DNA from: Sporichthya polymorpha DSM 43042
Lineage (GTDB): Bacteria > Actinomycetota > Actinomycetes > Sporichthyales > Sporichthyaceae
Assembly (NCBI RefSeq): GCF_000384115.1
Contig: NZ_KB913029.1
Location: 4,191,057 to 4,255,056, forward strand
Reading direction: 5' to 3'
DNA: 64,000 nt
The translations under genes were made by a program, and so were the position numbers. Below are positions 6,591 through 14,853 of the stretch, piece after piece (position 1 is the stretch's first letter; every line of letters starts with the position of its first letter). Below the pieces are notes generated by a model, which saw nothing but the letters and a program-made list of their open reading frames with translations, was not told the origin of the DNA and did no database searches.

Positions 6591-7085
6591 CTGCGTGCCG
6601 TACCTCTCTCGAATGGTGCTCGGCGGTTTGCCCGGCCTCTCCGGGACACCGGCTGCGTTGCCGCTGCCGGACCCAGGGAGTCAAACCTCGCCGTGCTGTG
6701 GTGGTTCACGCTGTACAACGTCCGTCGCAACCTCAGGTCACTGTGTATCGCCATGATTCTTCGAGGGCAACGGCCGCGCGGAAACGCAATGTCCGGGCAA
6801 CGTCGGGCGGCGTCGGCCCGAGCAAGATCTATTCCCGCTACGGGCCGGAATCGAACGTGTCCGATTTGTGCCCCATTGTCCTGCGTGAATGCGGACGCAC
6901 CTGGCATGACGGGCTCGCAGAGGGTGCCGGAGGGGCGTGCGGTCGAACACCCCCGCATCGCGCTAATAGGGCACTTGGCCAGGGCCGTTGTCGATCATGG
7001 TCCAGCGAAGTTTGAACTCCGCTTGGCGTGTGGAATCCAGTGCCATTGTCATGAGCAGCGAGGGCCCGACCGACACTTGCTGGCC

Positions 7086-7116
7086 GCCCGGACCACCACC
7101 GGCGGTGGTCCCGGGC
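7086..7116. terminator. Strong hairpin ahead of tRNA-Val(CAC)
   Basis: GCCCGGACCACC pairs with GGTGGTCCCGGGC (one bulged base) around loop ACCGGC. There is no T run and no known gene ends here, so it may shield the tRNA promoter or be part of the upstream ssgB control region. Confidence 0.4.
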
Positions 7117-7144
7117 GGGCATCGGCGGGTGGGCCGGGCTCCGG

Positions 7145-7150
7145 TATGGT
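7145..7150 (+). promoter_or_regulatory. Probable -10 box of tRNA-Val(CAC)
   Basis: TATGGT lies 15 bases before the mature tRNA 5' end, the normal distance for a tRNA promoter. No good -35 box was found. Confidence 0.45.
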
Positions 7151-7165
7151 GGCGCTCCTCATCCC

Positions 7166-7237
7166 GGGCGATTAGCTCAGCGGGAGAGCGCCCCGCTCAC
7201 ACCGGGGAGGTCACTGGTTCGAACCCAGTATCGCCCA
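7166..7237 (+). tRNA. tRNA-Val(CAC)
   Basis: Acceptor GGGCGAT/ATCGCCC, D arm GCTC/GAGC, anticodon stem CCCCG/CGGGG with loop CTCACAC (anticodon CAC), T arm ACTGG/CCAGT around TTCGAAC. CCA is not encoded, unlike the tRNA-Val(GAC) at 3774-3848. A single-gene unit. Confidence 0.95.
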
Positions 7238-7385
7238 CGGAACGCAGCGTCCCCGTGACGCTGTTTGTTCGAGGTTCCGCCCCGGGGCCCGGCTCCGAGG
7301 CGCGCGAACGAGCACGACGGTCACCAGGACCGCCCCGGGCTCCGGTCGTTGACCGCTGTCTGGATCGAAGGGCTCGGGAGATGAC

Positions 7386-8594
7386 GTGGACGCGGCGCTG
7401 ACTCCGCCGACCGCCGCGCCGGCCTTCGACCCGAAGATGCAACTGGTGTTGGTCGAGGACGATCCGGGCGACGCGACGCTGGTCCGGGACATGCTCGACG
7501 AGGTCGAGCCCGACCTCTCCGTGCACTGGGTGCGCTCGATCGGCGAGGCCGTCGACGTCCTCTCCCCGGACACCCGCTGCGTGCTGCTCGACCTGGTGCT
7601 GCCCGACGCGTCCGGCTTCGACGGCCTCGAGCGCGTGCTCGCCGCCGCCCCGCGGGCGGCCGTGATCGTGCTGACCGGCTTCTCCGACTCGGCCAAGGGC
7701 AGCGAGGCCGTCTCCCGGGGCGCGCAGGACTACCTCAACAAGAGCCAGGTCGACCCCGAGCTGCTCGGGCGGGCGGTCCGGTACGCGATCGAGCGGCGCG
7801 CCGCGCAGGACACCGCCCGCGAGCTCGCGCAGGCGGAGGCCCGCGCCGCAGAGAACACCCGACTGGAGCGCGGCCTGCTCCCGACGCCGCTGCTGCACGA
7901 CGGCTCCGTCGAGGTCCTCCAGAGCTACCGGCCCGGCCGCGACCGGGCCCTGCTCGGCGGCGACTTCTACGACATCGTCCAGTGCGAGGACGGCTCCCTG
8001 TTCGCGATGATCGGCGACGTCAGCGGCCACGGCCCGGACGAGGCCGCGCTCGGGGTCTGCCTGCGCGTCGCGTGGCGGACGTTGGTCCTGGCCGGCACCG
8101 ACGAGGACCGGATCCTCCCGCTGACCGCCGAGGTGCTGATCCACGAGCGGTCCGCCGAGGAGGTCTTCGCGACCGCCTGCATGGTGTGCATCACCCCCGA
8201 CCGGCGTAGCGCCCGGGTCTACCTCGCCGGCCATCCGGCGCCGGTCCCGCTCGGCGGCGCGCCCGTCGAGCTCCCCGTCGGGGCACCGCTCGGCGTCCTC
8301 GAGGGCGAGCACTGGACGCCCGGCGATCTCGCGCTCGACCCCGGCTGGCGGCTGATGCTCTTCACCGACGGTCTCATCGAGGGCCTGACCGGCTCCGACG
8401 GCGAACGCCTCGGCGTCGAGGGCCTGAAGACGCTCCTCGCCGACGCCCGCGCGGGGGAGCGCCCGCCCGCCGAGTGGCTCACCGCCCTGCTCGACCGCGT
8501 CCGCGAGTTGAACCGGGGAGCGCTCGCCGACGACCTGGCCGTGCTCGTGCTGTCGGAGTGCGCGGACGACGGCGCGCCCCAGGGGGCTCCGTGA
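7386..8594 (+). CDS. Response regulator fused to SpoIIE-type PP2C phosphatase
   Basis: A 402-residue protein. Residues 18-135 form a receiver domain ([10 protein letters not shown], phosphoacceptor Asp69 in VLLDLVLPDASG, Lys119 in YLNKS). A helical linker follows (to about 165), then a RsbU/SpoIIE-type PP2C phosphatase with its metal ligands: GGDFYDI (191-197), GDVSGHG (210-216), FTDGLIEG and LADDLAVLVLS. The architecture suggests that phosphorylation by the kinase encoded next door switches the phosphatase, whose usual targets are phosphorylated anti-anti-sigma factors. The GTG start has GGGAG six bases upstream. It overlaps the histidine kinase gene by 4 bases. No anti-sigma or sigma gene is nearby, so the target is unknown. 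Confidence 0.9.
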   Translation: MDAALTPPTAAPAFDPKMQLVLVEDDPGDATLVRDMLDEVEPDLSVHWVRSIGEAVDVLSPDTRCVLLDLVLPDASGFDGLERVLAAAPRAAVIVLTGFSDSAKGSEAVSRGAQDYLNKSQVDPELLGRAVRYAIERRAAQDTARELAQAEARAAENTRLERGLLPTPLLHDGSVEVLQSYRPGRDRALLGGDFYDIVQCEDGSLFAMIGDVSGHGPDEAALGVCLRVAWRTLVLAGTDEDRILPLTAEVLIHERSAEEVFATACMVCITPDRRSARVYLAGHPAPVPLGGAPVELPVGAPLGVLEGEHWTPGDLALDPGWRLMLFTDGLIEGLTGSDGERLGVEGLKTLLADARAGERPPAEWLTALLDRVRELNRGALADDLAVLVLSECADDGAPQGAP

Positions 8595-10186
8595 TCCCCC
8601 GCCGGCTCCGGCCGCGCACGCTGCGGGCCGGGCTCCGGATCGTCCTGCTGTCCCTGCTCCTGCTGCTCCTCGCCGGCGCGGCGGTCGTCGCCGGGGAGCT
8701 GACCCGGGTGGACGACGACGTCGACACCCTGGTCGACGAGATTTCACCCGCTCGCATCAGCGCCGAGTCCCTCGCGGCGGCGTACCTGGACCAGGAGACC
8801 GGGATCCGCGGGTTCGTGCTCTCGGGCGAGAACTCCGCGCTGCGGCCGTACGCCGAAGGCCGACGGACGGCCGCCACGGACGACGCCGAGATCCGTCGCC
8901 TGCTCGGCGACCGGCCGCAGGTGATCGCCGCGCTCGACGCGATTCAGCAGGCGGGCGACCGGTGGCGGACCGAGTACGCGGATCCGGCGGTCACCGCCGT
9001 CCGGAGCGACCGTCCCGGGCAGCGTCCCGACGAGGACGTCGGACAGGCGCGCTTCGACGACATCCGCGGGCAGTTCGACGCGCTGAACGCCTCGCTCAGC
9101 GCCGAGCGTGCCCTCGCCCGCGACCGCGTGACCGACGAGATGAACCGGCTGCGGGTCTTCGGCCTGCTGGCCCTGGGGGCGGCAGTGCTCGCCGGGTTCG
9201 CCGTGTGGCTCGCGCTGCGCCGGCTCGTGCTCACCCCGCTCGACCGTCTCGGGGCCGAGACCCGCGTGGTGGCTCGCGGCGAGTTCGGCCGGCCGGTCAG
9301 CGTCAGCGGTCCGGCGGAGATCCGTCGGCTCGGGACCGACGTCGAGGACATGCGGCGCCAACTCGCCGAGGCCCTCGCCGAGGCGCGCCGCGCGGAGGAC
9401 GAGGTCCGCGCCCAGGCCGAGGTGCTCTCGCTGCAGACCGACGACCTCCGGCGCTCGAACGAGGAGCTCGAGCAGTTCGCCTACGTCGCTTCGCACGACC
9501 TGCAGGAGCCGCTGCGCAAGGTGGCGAGTTTCTGTCAGATGCTGCAAAGGCGGTACCAGGGGCAGCTCGACGAACGCGCCGACCAGTACATCGAGTTCGC
9601 GGTCGACGGCGCGAAGCGCATGCAGCAGCTGATCAACGACCTGCTCGCCTTCTCCCGTGTCGGGCGGTTCACCGACGCCATGGTCCCGGTCGACACCGCC
9701 GAGGTCGCTCGGCGCGCGGCGGACGCCCTCGACCAGACCCGCGAGGAGGCCGGCGCCGAGATCGAGATCGGAGACCTGCCGACCGTCCCCGGCGACGAGG
9801 CGCTGCTGACCCAGGTGTTCCAGAACCTGATCGGCAACGCGATCAAGTTCCGCTCGCCCGAGCGGCCGGCCCGGATCCGGGTCAGCGCCGAGCCCGAGGG
9901 GGAGTTCTGGCACTTCCGGTGCGAGGACAACGGGATCGGGATCGACCCCCAGTACGCCGATCGGATCTTCGTGATCTTCCAGCGGCTGCACAGCAAGGAT
10001 CAGTACACCGGGACCGGCATCGGCCTGTCCTTGTGCAAGAAGATCGTCGAGTACCACGGTGGGCGGATCTGGCTGGACACCGAGCGCAACGGTGCCCCGG
10101 GCAGCGTCGTGCACTGGACCCTGCCGGTGGAGCCGGCGCCCGTCAGCACGGCGGCTGCGATCGCAGCCGCCAACGGAGAGGTGTGA
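8591..10186 (+). CDS. CHASE3-domain sensor histidine kinase
   Basis: A 531-residue membrane kinase. A transmembrane helix at about 16-35 is followed by an extracytoplasmic CHASE3 domain (40-185, with YLDQETGIRGFVLSGE), a second helix (188-208), a HAMP linker (LTPLDRLGAETRVVARGEFG), a coiled-coil stretch, then HisKA with the phosphorylated His302 in ASHDLQEPLRKVASF, and a HATPase domain (LIGNAIKFRS, EDNGIGID, GTGIGLSLCKKIVEYHGG). The H-box resembles phytochrome-type kinases that pair with Rcp1-like receivers, and exactly such a receiver gene follows. The GTG start overlaps the stop of the phosphatase gene. The signal sensed by CHASE3 is unknown. Confidence 0.92.
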   Translation: MIPRRLRPRTLRAGLRIVLLSLLLLLLAGAAVVAGELTRVDDDVDTLVDEISPARISAESLAAAYLDQETGIRGFVLSGENSALRPYAEGRRTAATDDAEIRRLLGDRPQVIAALDAIQQAGDRWRTEYADPAVTAVRSDRPGQRPDEDVGQARFDDIRGQFDALNASLSAERALARDRVTDEMNRLRVFGLLALGAAVLAGFAVWLALRRLVLTPLDRLGAETRVVARGEFGRPVSVSGPAEIRRLGTDVEDMRRQLAEALAEARRAEDEVRAQAEVLSLQTDDLRRSNEELEQFAYVASHDLQEPLRKVASFCQMLQRRYQGQLDERADQYIEFAVDGAKRMQQLINDLLAFSRVGRFTDAMVPVDTAEVARRAADALDQTREEAGAEIEIGDLPTVPGDEALLTQVFQNLIGNAIKFRSPERPARIRVSAEPEGEFWHFRCEDNGIGIDPQYADRIFVIFQRLHSKDQYTGTGIGLSLCKKIVEYHGGRIWLDTERNGAPGSVVHWTLPVEPAPVSTAAAIAAANGEV

Positions 10187-10624
10187 GTGATGGTGGCCGA
10201 CCTGATCGAGGTCCTGCTCGTCGAGGACGATCCCGGTGACGTGCTGATGACCCGCGAGGCCTTCGCCGACAACAAGGTGAAGAACAACCTCAACGTGGTC
10301 ACCGACGGCGTGGAGGCCCTGGCCTTCCTCCGCCGGGAGGGCAAGTACGCCGACGCCCCGTACCCCGACCTGATCCTGCTCGACCTCAACCTGCCGAAGA
10401 AGGACGGGCGGGAGGTCCTCGCCGAGATCAAGGCCGACGAGAAACTCGCGCACATCCCGGTGGTCGTCCTCACCACCTCGGGCGCGAACGAGGACATCCT
10501 CTCGAGCTACCGGCTCCACGCGAACGCGTACGTGACCAAACCGGTCGACTTCGAGCAGTTCATCCGCGTCGTCCGGCAGATCGACGACTTCTTCGTGGGC
10601 GTGGTGAAACTGCCTCGGCCGTGA
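10187..10624 (+). CDS. Rcp1-like single-domain response regulator
   Basis: A 145-residue free-standing receiver: [18 protein letters not shown], phosphoacceptor in [17 protein letters not shown], conserved Thr in VVVLTTSG and Lys in [12 protein letters not shown]. There is no output domain. The insert between the first helix and second strand is typical of the Rcp1 group that works with phytochrome-like and CHASE-type kinases. The gene begins directly after the kinase stop (GTG 10187, or ATG 10190 with GGAGAGG in front), as the last gene of the three-gene unit. It could act as phosphate shuttle or sink between the kinase and the phosphatase-linked receiver; that is inference. Confidence 0.9.
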   Translation: MMVADLIEVLLVEDDPGDVLMTREAFADNKVKNNLNVVTDGVEALAFLRREGKYADAPYPDLILLDLNLPKKDGREVLAEIKADEKLAHIPVVVLTTSGANEDILSSYRLHANAYVTKPVDFEQFIRVVRQIDDFFVGVVKLPRP

Positions 10625-10638
10625 CGGTCCCCGCTGGA

Positions 10639-10644
10639 TAGCAT
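10639..10644 (+). promoter_or_regulatory. Probable -10 box of thrS
   Basis: TAGCAT 15 bases after the receiver gene stop would give a transcript start near 10651 and a 60-base leader. The leader is too short for a T-box riboswitch, and none is seen. Confidence 0.35.
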
Positions 10645-10710
10645 CGGTGGCCGCCCGCGGCCGTCGTGGGCGCATTGAGATCCGTACTCATCAACAGGTC
10701 AGGAGTTCCC

Positions 10711-12672
10711 GTGTCCGAGGTCAGCATCACCGTTGCCGGAGCGCAGCGATCGGTGCCGGCCGGGACGACGGCCGCCGACCTGTTCGCCGAGGACCGGGCG
10801 GTCATCGCGGCGAAGGTGAACGGCGTCGCGCGGGACCTCACCCACGTCGTCGACGCCGGGGACGAGGTCGAGGAGATCCGCAACGACTCCCCGGAGGGTC
10901 TCGCGATCGTCCGGCACTCGTGCGCGCACGTCCTCGCCCAGGCGGTCCAGGAGCTGTTCCCCGAGGCGAAGCTCGGCATCGGTCCGCCGATCGAGAATGG
11001 GTTCTACTACGACTTCGACGTCAAGAACCCCTTCACCCCGGAGGACCTCAAGCGCCTCGAGAAGCGCATGCAGGAGTTGGTGAAGGAGCGTCAGACCTTC
11101 GGTCGACGCGAGGTTTCCGACGACGACGCGCGCGCGGAGCTGGCCAACGAGCCGTACAAGCTGGAGCTGATCGGCCTCAAGGGCAGCGGCGGCGAGGCGG
11201 CCGAGGGCGCGAACGTCGAGGTCGGCGCCGGCCAGCTCACCATCTACGACAACCACCGCAAGGACGGCTCGCTGGCGTGGAAGGACCTCTGCCGGGGTCC
11301 GCACGTCCCGACCACCGGGCACATCCCGGCGTTCAAGCTGATGCGCAGCGCCGCCGCGTACTGGCGGGGGAGTGAGAAGAACCCGCAGCTGCAACGCGTC
11401 TACGGCACCGCGTGGGACACCCGCGAGGCGCTGAAGGACTACCAGACCCGGCTCGAGGAGGCCGCCAAGCGCGACCACCGCAAGCTCGGCGCCGAGCTCG
11501 ACCTGTTCTCGTTCCCGGACGAGGTGGGCTCAGGCCTCGCGGTCTTCCATCCGAAGGGCGGCGTGATCCGCCGCGTGATGGAGGACTACTCGCGGCAGCG
11601 GCACGTCGAGGCGGGCTACGAGTTCGTCAACACCCCGCACATCACCAAGGGGCATCTGTTCGAGGTCTCGGGGCACCTCGACTGGTACGCCGAGGGCATG
11701 TTCGCGCCGATGGAGATGGACGGCGCGGACTACTACCTCAAACCGATGAACTGCCCGTTCCACAACCTGATCTTCCGCAGCCGCGGGCGCTCGTACCGCG
11801 AGCTGCCGCTGCGGCTGTTCGAGTTCGGCACCGTGTACCGGAACGAGAAGTCCGGCGTCGTGCACGGCCTGACCCGCGCGCGTGGCTTCACCCAGGACGA
11901 CGCGCACATCTACTGCACCCGCGAGCAGATGCGGGACGAGCTGATCCTGACCCTGCGCTTCGTGCTCGACCTCCTGCGCGACTACGGCCTCGACGACTTC
12001 TACCTCGAGCTCTCGACCAAGGACCCGGTGAAGTTCGTCGGCACCGACGAGGACTGGGAGGAGGCGACCGAGGTCCTGCGCGAGGTCGCGCTCTCCGAGG
12101 GTCTCGAACTCGTGATGGACCCGGGCGGCGCGGCGTTCTACGGCCCGAAGATCTCCGTCCAGGCCAAGGACGCGATCGGCCGCACCTGGCAGATGTCCAC
12201 CATCCAGCTCGACTTCAACCTGCCCGAGCGGTTCGAGCTCGAGTTCCAGGCCGGCGACGGCACCCGCCAGCGTCCGGTGATGATCCACCGCGCGCTGTTC
12301 GGTTCGATCGAGCGCTTCTTCGGCGTCCTCGTCGAGCACTACGCGGGCGCGTTCCCCCCCTGGCTCGCGCCGGTCCAGGTCGTCGGCATCCCGATCGGTG
12401 ACGCGCACGTCCCGCACCTGCGCGAGGTCGTCGCGCAGCTGCGGGCCCAGGGGATCCGCGCCGAGGTCGACGAGGCCGACGACCGGATGCAGAAGAAGAT
12501 CCGCAACGCGCAGAAGCAGAAGATCCCGTTCATGCTCCTGGCCGGCGACGAGGACGTCGAGGCGGGTGCGGTCTCGTTCCGCTACCGCAACGGCGAGCAG
12601 AAGAACACCGTCCCGGTGGCCGACGCGGTCGCCGAGATCGTCGCCGCGGTCCGCGACCGTATTCAGGTCTGA
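10711..12672 (+). CDS. thrS: Threonyl-tRNA synthetase
   Basis: A 653-residue class II synthetase: N-terminal TGS domain ([20 protein letters not shown]), editing domain with [16 protein letters not shown] and the second-half zinc-binding pattern, catalytic core with [26 protein letters not shown] and [11 protein letters not shown], then the C-terminal anticodon-binding domain ([17 protein letters not shown]). GTG 10711 is chosen because AGGAG stands five bases upstream; an in-frame GTG at 10666 would add an unconserved tail. The stop overlaps the ATG of the HIT gene by one base (TGATG), an arrangement also found in mycobacteria and Streptomyces. Confidence 0.95.
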   Translation: MSEVSITVAGAQRSVPAGTTAADLFAEDRAVIAAKVNGVARDLTHVVDAGDEVEEIRNDSPEGLAIVRHSCAHVLAQAVQELFPEAKLGIGPPIENGFYYDFDVKNPFTPEDLKRLEKRMQELVKERQTFGRREVSDDDARAELANEPYKLELIGLKGSGGEAAEGANVEVGAGQLTIYDNHRKDGSLAWKDLCRGPHVPTTGHIPAFKLMRSAAAYWRGSEKNPQLQRVYGTAWDTREALKDYQTRLEEAAKRDHRKLGAELDLFSFPDEVGSGLAVFHPKGGVIRRVMEDYSRQRHVEAGYEFVNTPHITKGHLFEVSGHLDWYAEGMFAPMEMDGADYYLKPMNCPFHNLIFRSRGRSYRELPLRLFEFGTVYRNEKSGVVHGLTRARGFTQDDAHIYCTREQMRDELILTLRFVLDLLRDYGLDDFYLELSTKDPVKFVGTDEDWEEATEVLREVALSEGLELVMDPGGAAFYGPKISVQAKDAIGRTWQMSTIQLDFNLPERFELEFQAGDGTRQRPVMIHRALFGSIERFFGVLVEHYAGAFPPWLAPVQVVGIPIGDAHVPHLREVVAQLRAQGIRAEVDEADDRMQKKIRNAQKQKIPFMLLAGDEDVEAGAVSFRYRNGEQKNTVPVADAVAEIVAAVRDRIQV

Positions 12673-13256
12673 TGGGGGGTCAGGAACAGTGCGGGCCAGC
12701 GCCGGAGGAACAGGACGGCGTCGGCATCGACGACTCGTTCGCGCGCCTGTGGACCCCGCACCGGATGGCCTACATCAAGGGCGAGAACCGGGCGGACGGC
12801 ACCGAGTCCGCGGGTTGCCCGTTCTGCCGGATTCCGACCCTCGGGGACGCCGAGGGCCTGATCCTGCGGCGGGGGAAGTCGGCGTACGTCGTCCTCAACC
12901 TGTACCCGTACAACCCGGGCCACCTGATGGTCGTCCCGGTCCGGCACGTGGCGGATTACGCGGACCTGACCGCCGAGGAGTCCGCCGAGGTCGCCGAGCT
13001 GACGCGGCAGGCCCTGGTCGCGCTGCGGACGGCCACGGGGGCGCACGGCTTCAACGTCGGCATGAACCTCGGCACGGTGGCGGGCGCGGGCATCGCGGCG
13101 CATCTCCACCAGCACGTGGTCCCGCGCTGGGGCGGCGACACGAACTTCATGCCGGTCGTCGGGCACACCAAGGTGCTGCCGCAGCTCCTCGGCGAGACGC
13201 GGACTGTGCTCACCGAGGCCTGGCCGACCGACGACACCACGTCCTGGGGCGTCTGA
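12672..13256 (+). CDS. HIT-family nucleotide phosphorylase/hydrolase (AP4A type)
   Basis: A 194-residue HIT protein with the active site HLHQHVVPRW (HxHxHxx) in the C-terminal half, the substrate loop LNLYPYNPGHLMVVPVRHV, and a GCPFCRI zinc knuckle near residue 49. Actinobacterial members of this group (the mycobacterial orthologue follows thrS in the same way) act as AP4A phosphorylases; aminoacyl-tRNA synthetases are a main source of AP4A, which makes coupling to thrS sensible. The N-terminus is extended and polar. Translation should be coupled to thrS through the 1-base overlap. Confidence 0.9.
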   Translation: MGGQEQCGPAPEEQDGVGIDDSFARLWTPHRMAYIKGENRADGTESAGCPFCRIPTLGDAEGLILRRGKSAYVVLNLYPYNPGHLMVVPVRHVADYADLTAEESAEVAELTRQALVALRTATGAHGFNVGMNLGTVAGAGIAAHLHQHVVPRWGGDTNFMPVVGHTKVLPQLLGETRTVLTEAWPTDDTTSWGV

Positions 13257-13281
13257 CCCGTCCGGGTGAGATCCGGCCGAC

Positions 13282-13325
13282 GTTCATGCGGCCGTTACGG
13301 CGCCGTCACGGCGCGGTCCTAGGCT
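13282..13325 (+). promoter_or_regulatory. Promoter of the wax ester synthase/DGAT gene with 11-base direct repeats
   Basis: TAGGCT at 13320-13325 is the likely -10 box. Immediately upstream stand GTTCATGCGGCC, GTTACGGCGCC and GTCACGGCGCG in tandem, two of them differing at only one or two positions and stepping by 11 bases. That layout is that of a PhoP (PHO box) site of Streptomyces, whose unit begins GTTCACC. The match to the unit is partial, so phosphate control is a suggestion only. Confidence 0.35.
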
Positions 13326-13358
13326 GACGCCGACGACGACGGAAGGGGGAAAGCCGCC

Positions 13359-14735
13359 GTGGCCGCCTGGACACTGAGTCCGCTCGACATCTCGTTCCTG
13401 AGCCTGGAGTCGCCCGCGACGCCGATGACCATCGGCGCCGTCGCCGTGCTGGACGCCGCCGACGCCGATTCGGCCGCCCTCCTTGCGCTGCTGCGGGAGC
13501 GGGCCGAGATCATCCCGCGCCTGCGCCGCCGGCTGCGCTCGGAGCTGTTCCCGGTGGTCGGCGCCAGCTGGGTCGAGGACCCGGAGTTCCGCGTCGAGCA
13601 CCACGTCCGGCTGCACCACGCGGTGGGGACGGGCGAGCCCGCGGAACTCAACGCCTGGGTCGCGCGCACGATGGCCACGCAGCTGGACCGCAACCGCCCG
13701 CTGTGGGAGATCCACCTCCTCGACGGCCTCGCCGGGGGACGCGCCGGGCTGCTGTTCAAGGTCCACCATGCGTTCCTCGACGGCCTCGGGACCGGCGGGC
13801 TGGCCTACGCGCTCTCCGACGGCGGCTCGCCGGACCACGTCCCGGCCCCCGCGCCCGGCCCGGGCACGTCGCCGCGGCCCGGTCTGGACCCCCGGCGCCT
13901 GCTCGGTCCCCTGGCCGGGCTCGCCGACCCGCCCGCGCTGGCCCGCACCGCCGCCCGGGCGCTCTCGACCGCGACCGGCGTGATCACCCACATGACGACC
14001 GCCGGCCCGGGCTTCCCGTTCGACACCGTCGTCTCCCCGGCGCGCGCGTTCGCGACCACCTCCGTGGCGCTCGAGGACCTGCGAGGCCTGCGCGCGGTCG
14101 CACGGGGGAGCGTCAACGACATCGGGATCGGCGTCGTCGCCGGCGCGCTGCGGACCTGGCTGCAGAACCACCACTACCGACCCGACGACCTGCGCCTGCG
14201 CGCCCTCGTCCCCGTCGCCCGCGAGCGCGAGCCCGGCAGCGGATCGGGCAACTCGTTCTCGGCCTTCCTGCTCGAACTGCCCGTCCACGTCGACGATCCG
14301 GTGGAGCGCATCCGCGCCGTCTCCGAGGAGATGTGCCGGCACCGCGCGGTCGGTCCTGAGGGCGGCGCCGGTGCTCTGGCCGGTCTGACGAATCTGCTCC
14401 CGCCCGCCGCCGTCCGGCTCGGCGGCCCGACGGTCGCCCAGGCCGCGTCCAAGCTCTTCGACATGCTGATCACCACCGTGCCGGTCCCGCGCCCCCTGCG
14501 CCTCGGCGGCGTCCCGATCGTCGAGGTCTACCCCCTCGCCCCGCTCGGCCCGAACCAGCCGCTCGCGATCGGCTGCTCCAGCTACGCCGGTCGGATGCAC
14601 GTCGGCTTCAGCGTCGACCCGATCGTCGTCCCGAACCCGGAGCAGCTCGCCGCCGCCGTCCCCGCCGAGCTCGCCGCCCTCCGCACCGTCGCCGGCCTCC
14701 GCGCCCCCGCCCCGCGAGTCCCCGCCCCGCGCTGA
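13359..14735 (+). CDS. Wax ester synthase/diacylglycerol acyltransferase (WS/DGAT)
   Basis: A 458-residue bifunctional acyltransferase of the actinobacterial storage-lipid family: N-terminal MAAWTLSPLDISFLSLE, the catalytic HHAFLDG (HHxxxDG, residues 136-142), PLWEIHLLDGL before it, and a C-terminal domain with NDIGIGVVAGALRTWL, VPVARERE, GNSFSAFLLELPV and the terminal PLAPLGPNQPLAIGCSSYAG. It esterifies acyl-CoA to diacylglycerol or a fatty alcohol, making triacylglycerol or wax. The GTG start has GGAAGGGGGAAAG upstream. It is not part of the standard locus between the HIT gene and pgsA in related genomes, so it was probably gained here or moved. A repeat-borne hairpin follows. Confidence 0.92.
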   Translation: MAAWTLSPLDISFLSLESPATPMTIGAVAVLDAADADSAALLALLRERAEIIPRLRRRLRSELFPVVGASWVEDPEFRVEHHVRLHHAVGTGEPAELNAWVARTMATQLDRNRPLWEIHLLDGLAGGRAGLLFKVHHAFLDGLGTGGLAYALSDGGSPDHVPAPAPGPGTSPRPGLDPRRLLGPLAGLADPPALARTAARALSTATGVITHMTTAGPGFPFDTVVSPARAFATTSVALEDLRGLRAVARGSVNDIGIGVVAGALRTWLQNHHYRPDDLRLRALVPVAREREPGSGSGNSFSAFLLELPVHVDDPVERIRAVSEEMCRHRAVGPEGGAGALAGLTNLLPPAAVRLGGPTVAQAASKLFDMLITTVPVPRPLRLGGVPIVEVYPLAPLGPNQPLAIGCSSYAGRMHVGFSVDPIVVPNPEQLAAAVPAELAALRTVAGLRAPAPRVPAPR

Positions 14736-14751
14736 CGCCCTCCATGTCGAA

Positions 14752-14780
14752 AAAGGGTGACACCCCCTACTGCGCAGTAA
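14752..14780 (+). repeat. Extra half-copy of the palindromic repeat
   Basis: These 29 bases are identical to 14785-14813, the left half and centre of the palindrome that follows, with a period of 33. A slipped duplication or incomplete second insertion would explain it. Confidence 0.8.
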
Positions 14781-14832
14781 CAAGAAAGGGTGACACCCCC
14801 TACTGCGCAGTAAGGGGTGTCACCCTTTCTTG
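14781..14832. repeat. 52-bp palindrome (copy 1), probable bidirectional terminator
   Basis: Twenty-six base pairs with a single mismatch around the centre TGCGCA; arms contain AAAGGGTGACACCCC and its complement. It lies between the convergent WS/DGAT and EF-G-like genes, 46 bases from one stop and 22 from the other. Copy 2 at 56126-56169 has the same core. As RNA it would form a very stable hairpin ending in CCCTTTCTT, so it can act as terminator for both genes. Because the sequence itself, and not just the shape, is repeated 41 kb away, it looks like a dispersed palindromic element. Confidence 0.8.
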
Positions 14833-14853
14833 ACGTCGGTGCCGAAGCGGGTG

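Larger units (their letters stand above)
6591..7165. other. 575-base gene-free region between ssgB and tRNA-Val(CAC)
   Basis: No convincing gene is seen: open frames here lack a ribosome binding site and codon bias, and several are broken on all strands. The base composition is less GC-rich than the flanks. It should hold the ssgB promoter. At 6706-6719 the sequence TCACGCTGTACAAC matches seven of nine fixed positions of the BldD box and is about 115 bases before ssgB. A strong hairpin lies at 7086-7116 and the tRNA promoter near 7145. Confidence 0.6.

Noticed and set aside
6591-7165. Several short open frames between ssgB and tRNA-Val(CAC)
   Set aside because: No ribosome binding sites, poor third-position bias and overlapping frames on both strands; treated as non-coding.
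7238-7385. Promoter of the receiver-phosphatase operon (TTGACC near 7348)
   Set aside because: No -10 box at a usable distance; not reported as a feature.
8744-10675. A 643-codon open frame on the minus strand
   Set aside because: Shadow of the histidine kinase and receiver genes; no motif, no ribosome binding site.
10625-10710. T-box riboswitch before thrS
   Set aside because: The leader is at most about 60 bases, too short, and has no T-box sequence or terminator.
14749-14832. Possible CRISPR array (repeat units 33 bases apart)
   Set aside because: Only one and a half units, no unique spacers, units are palindromic, and no cas genes are present.
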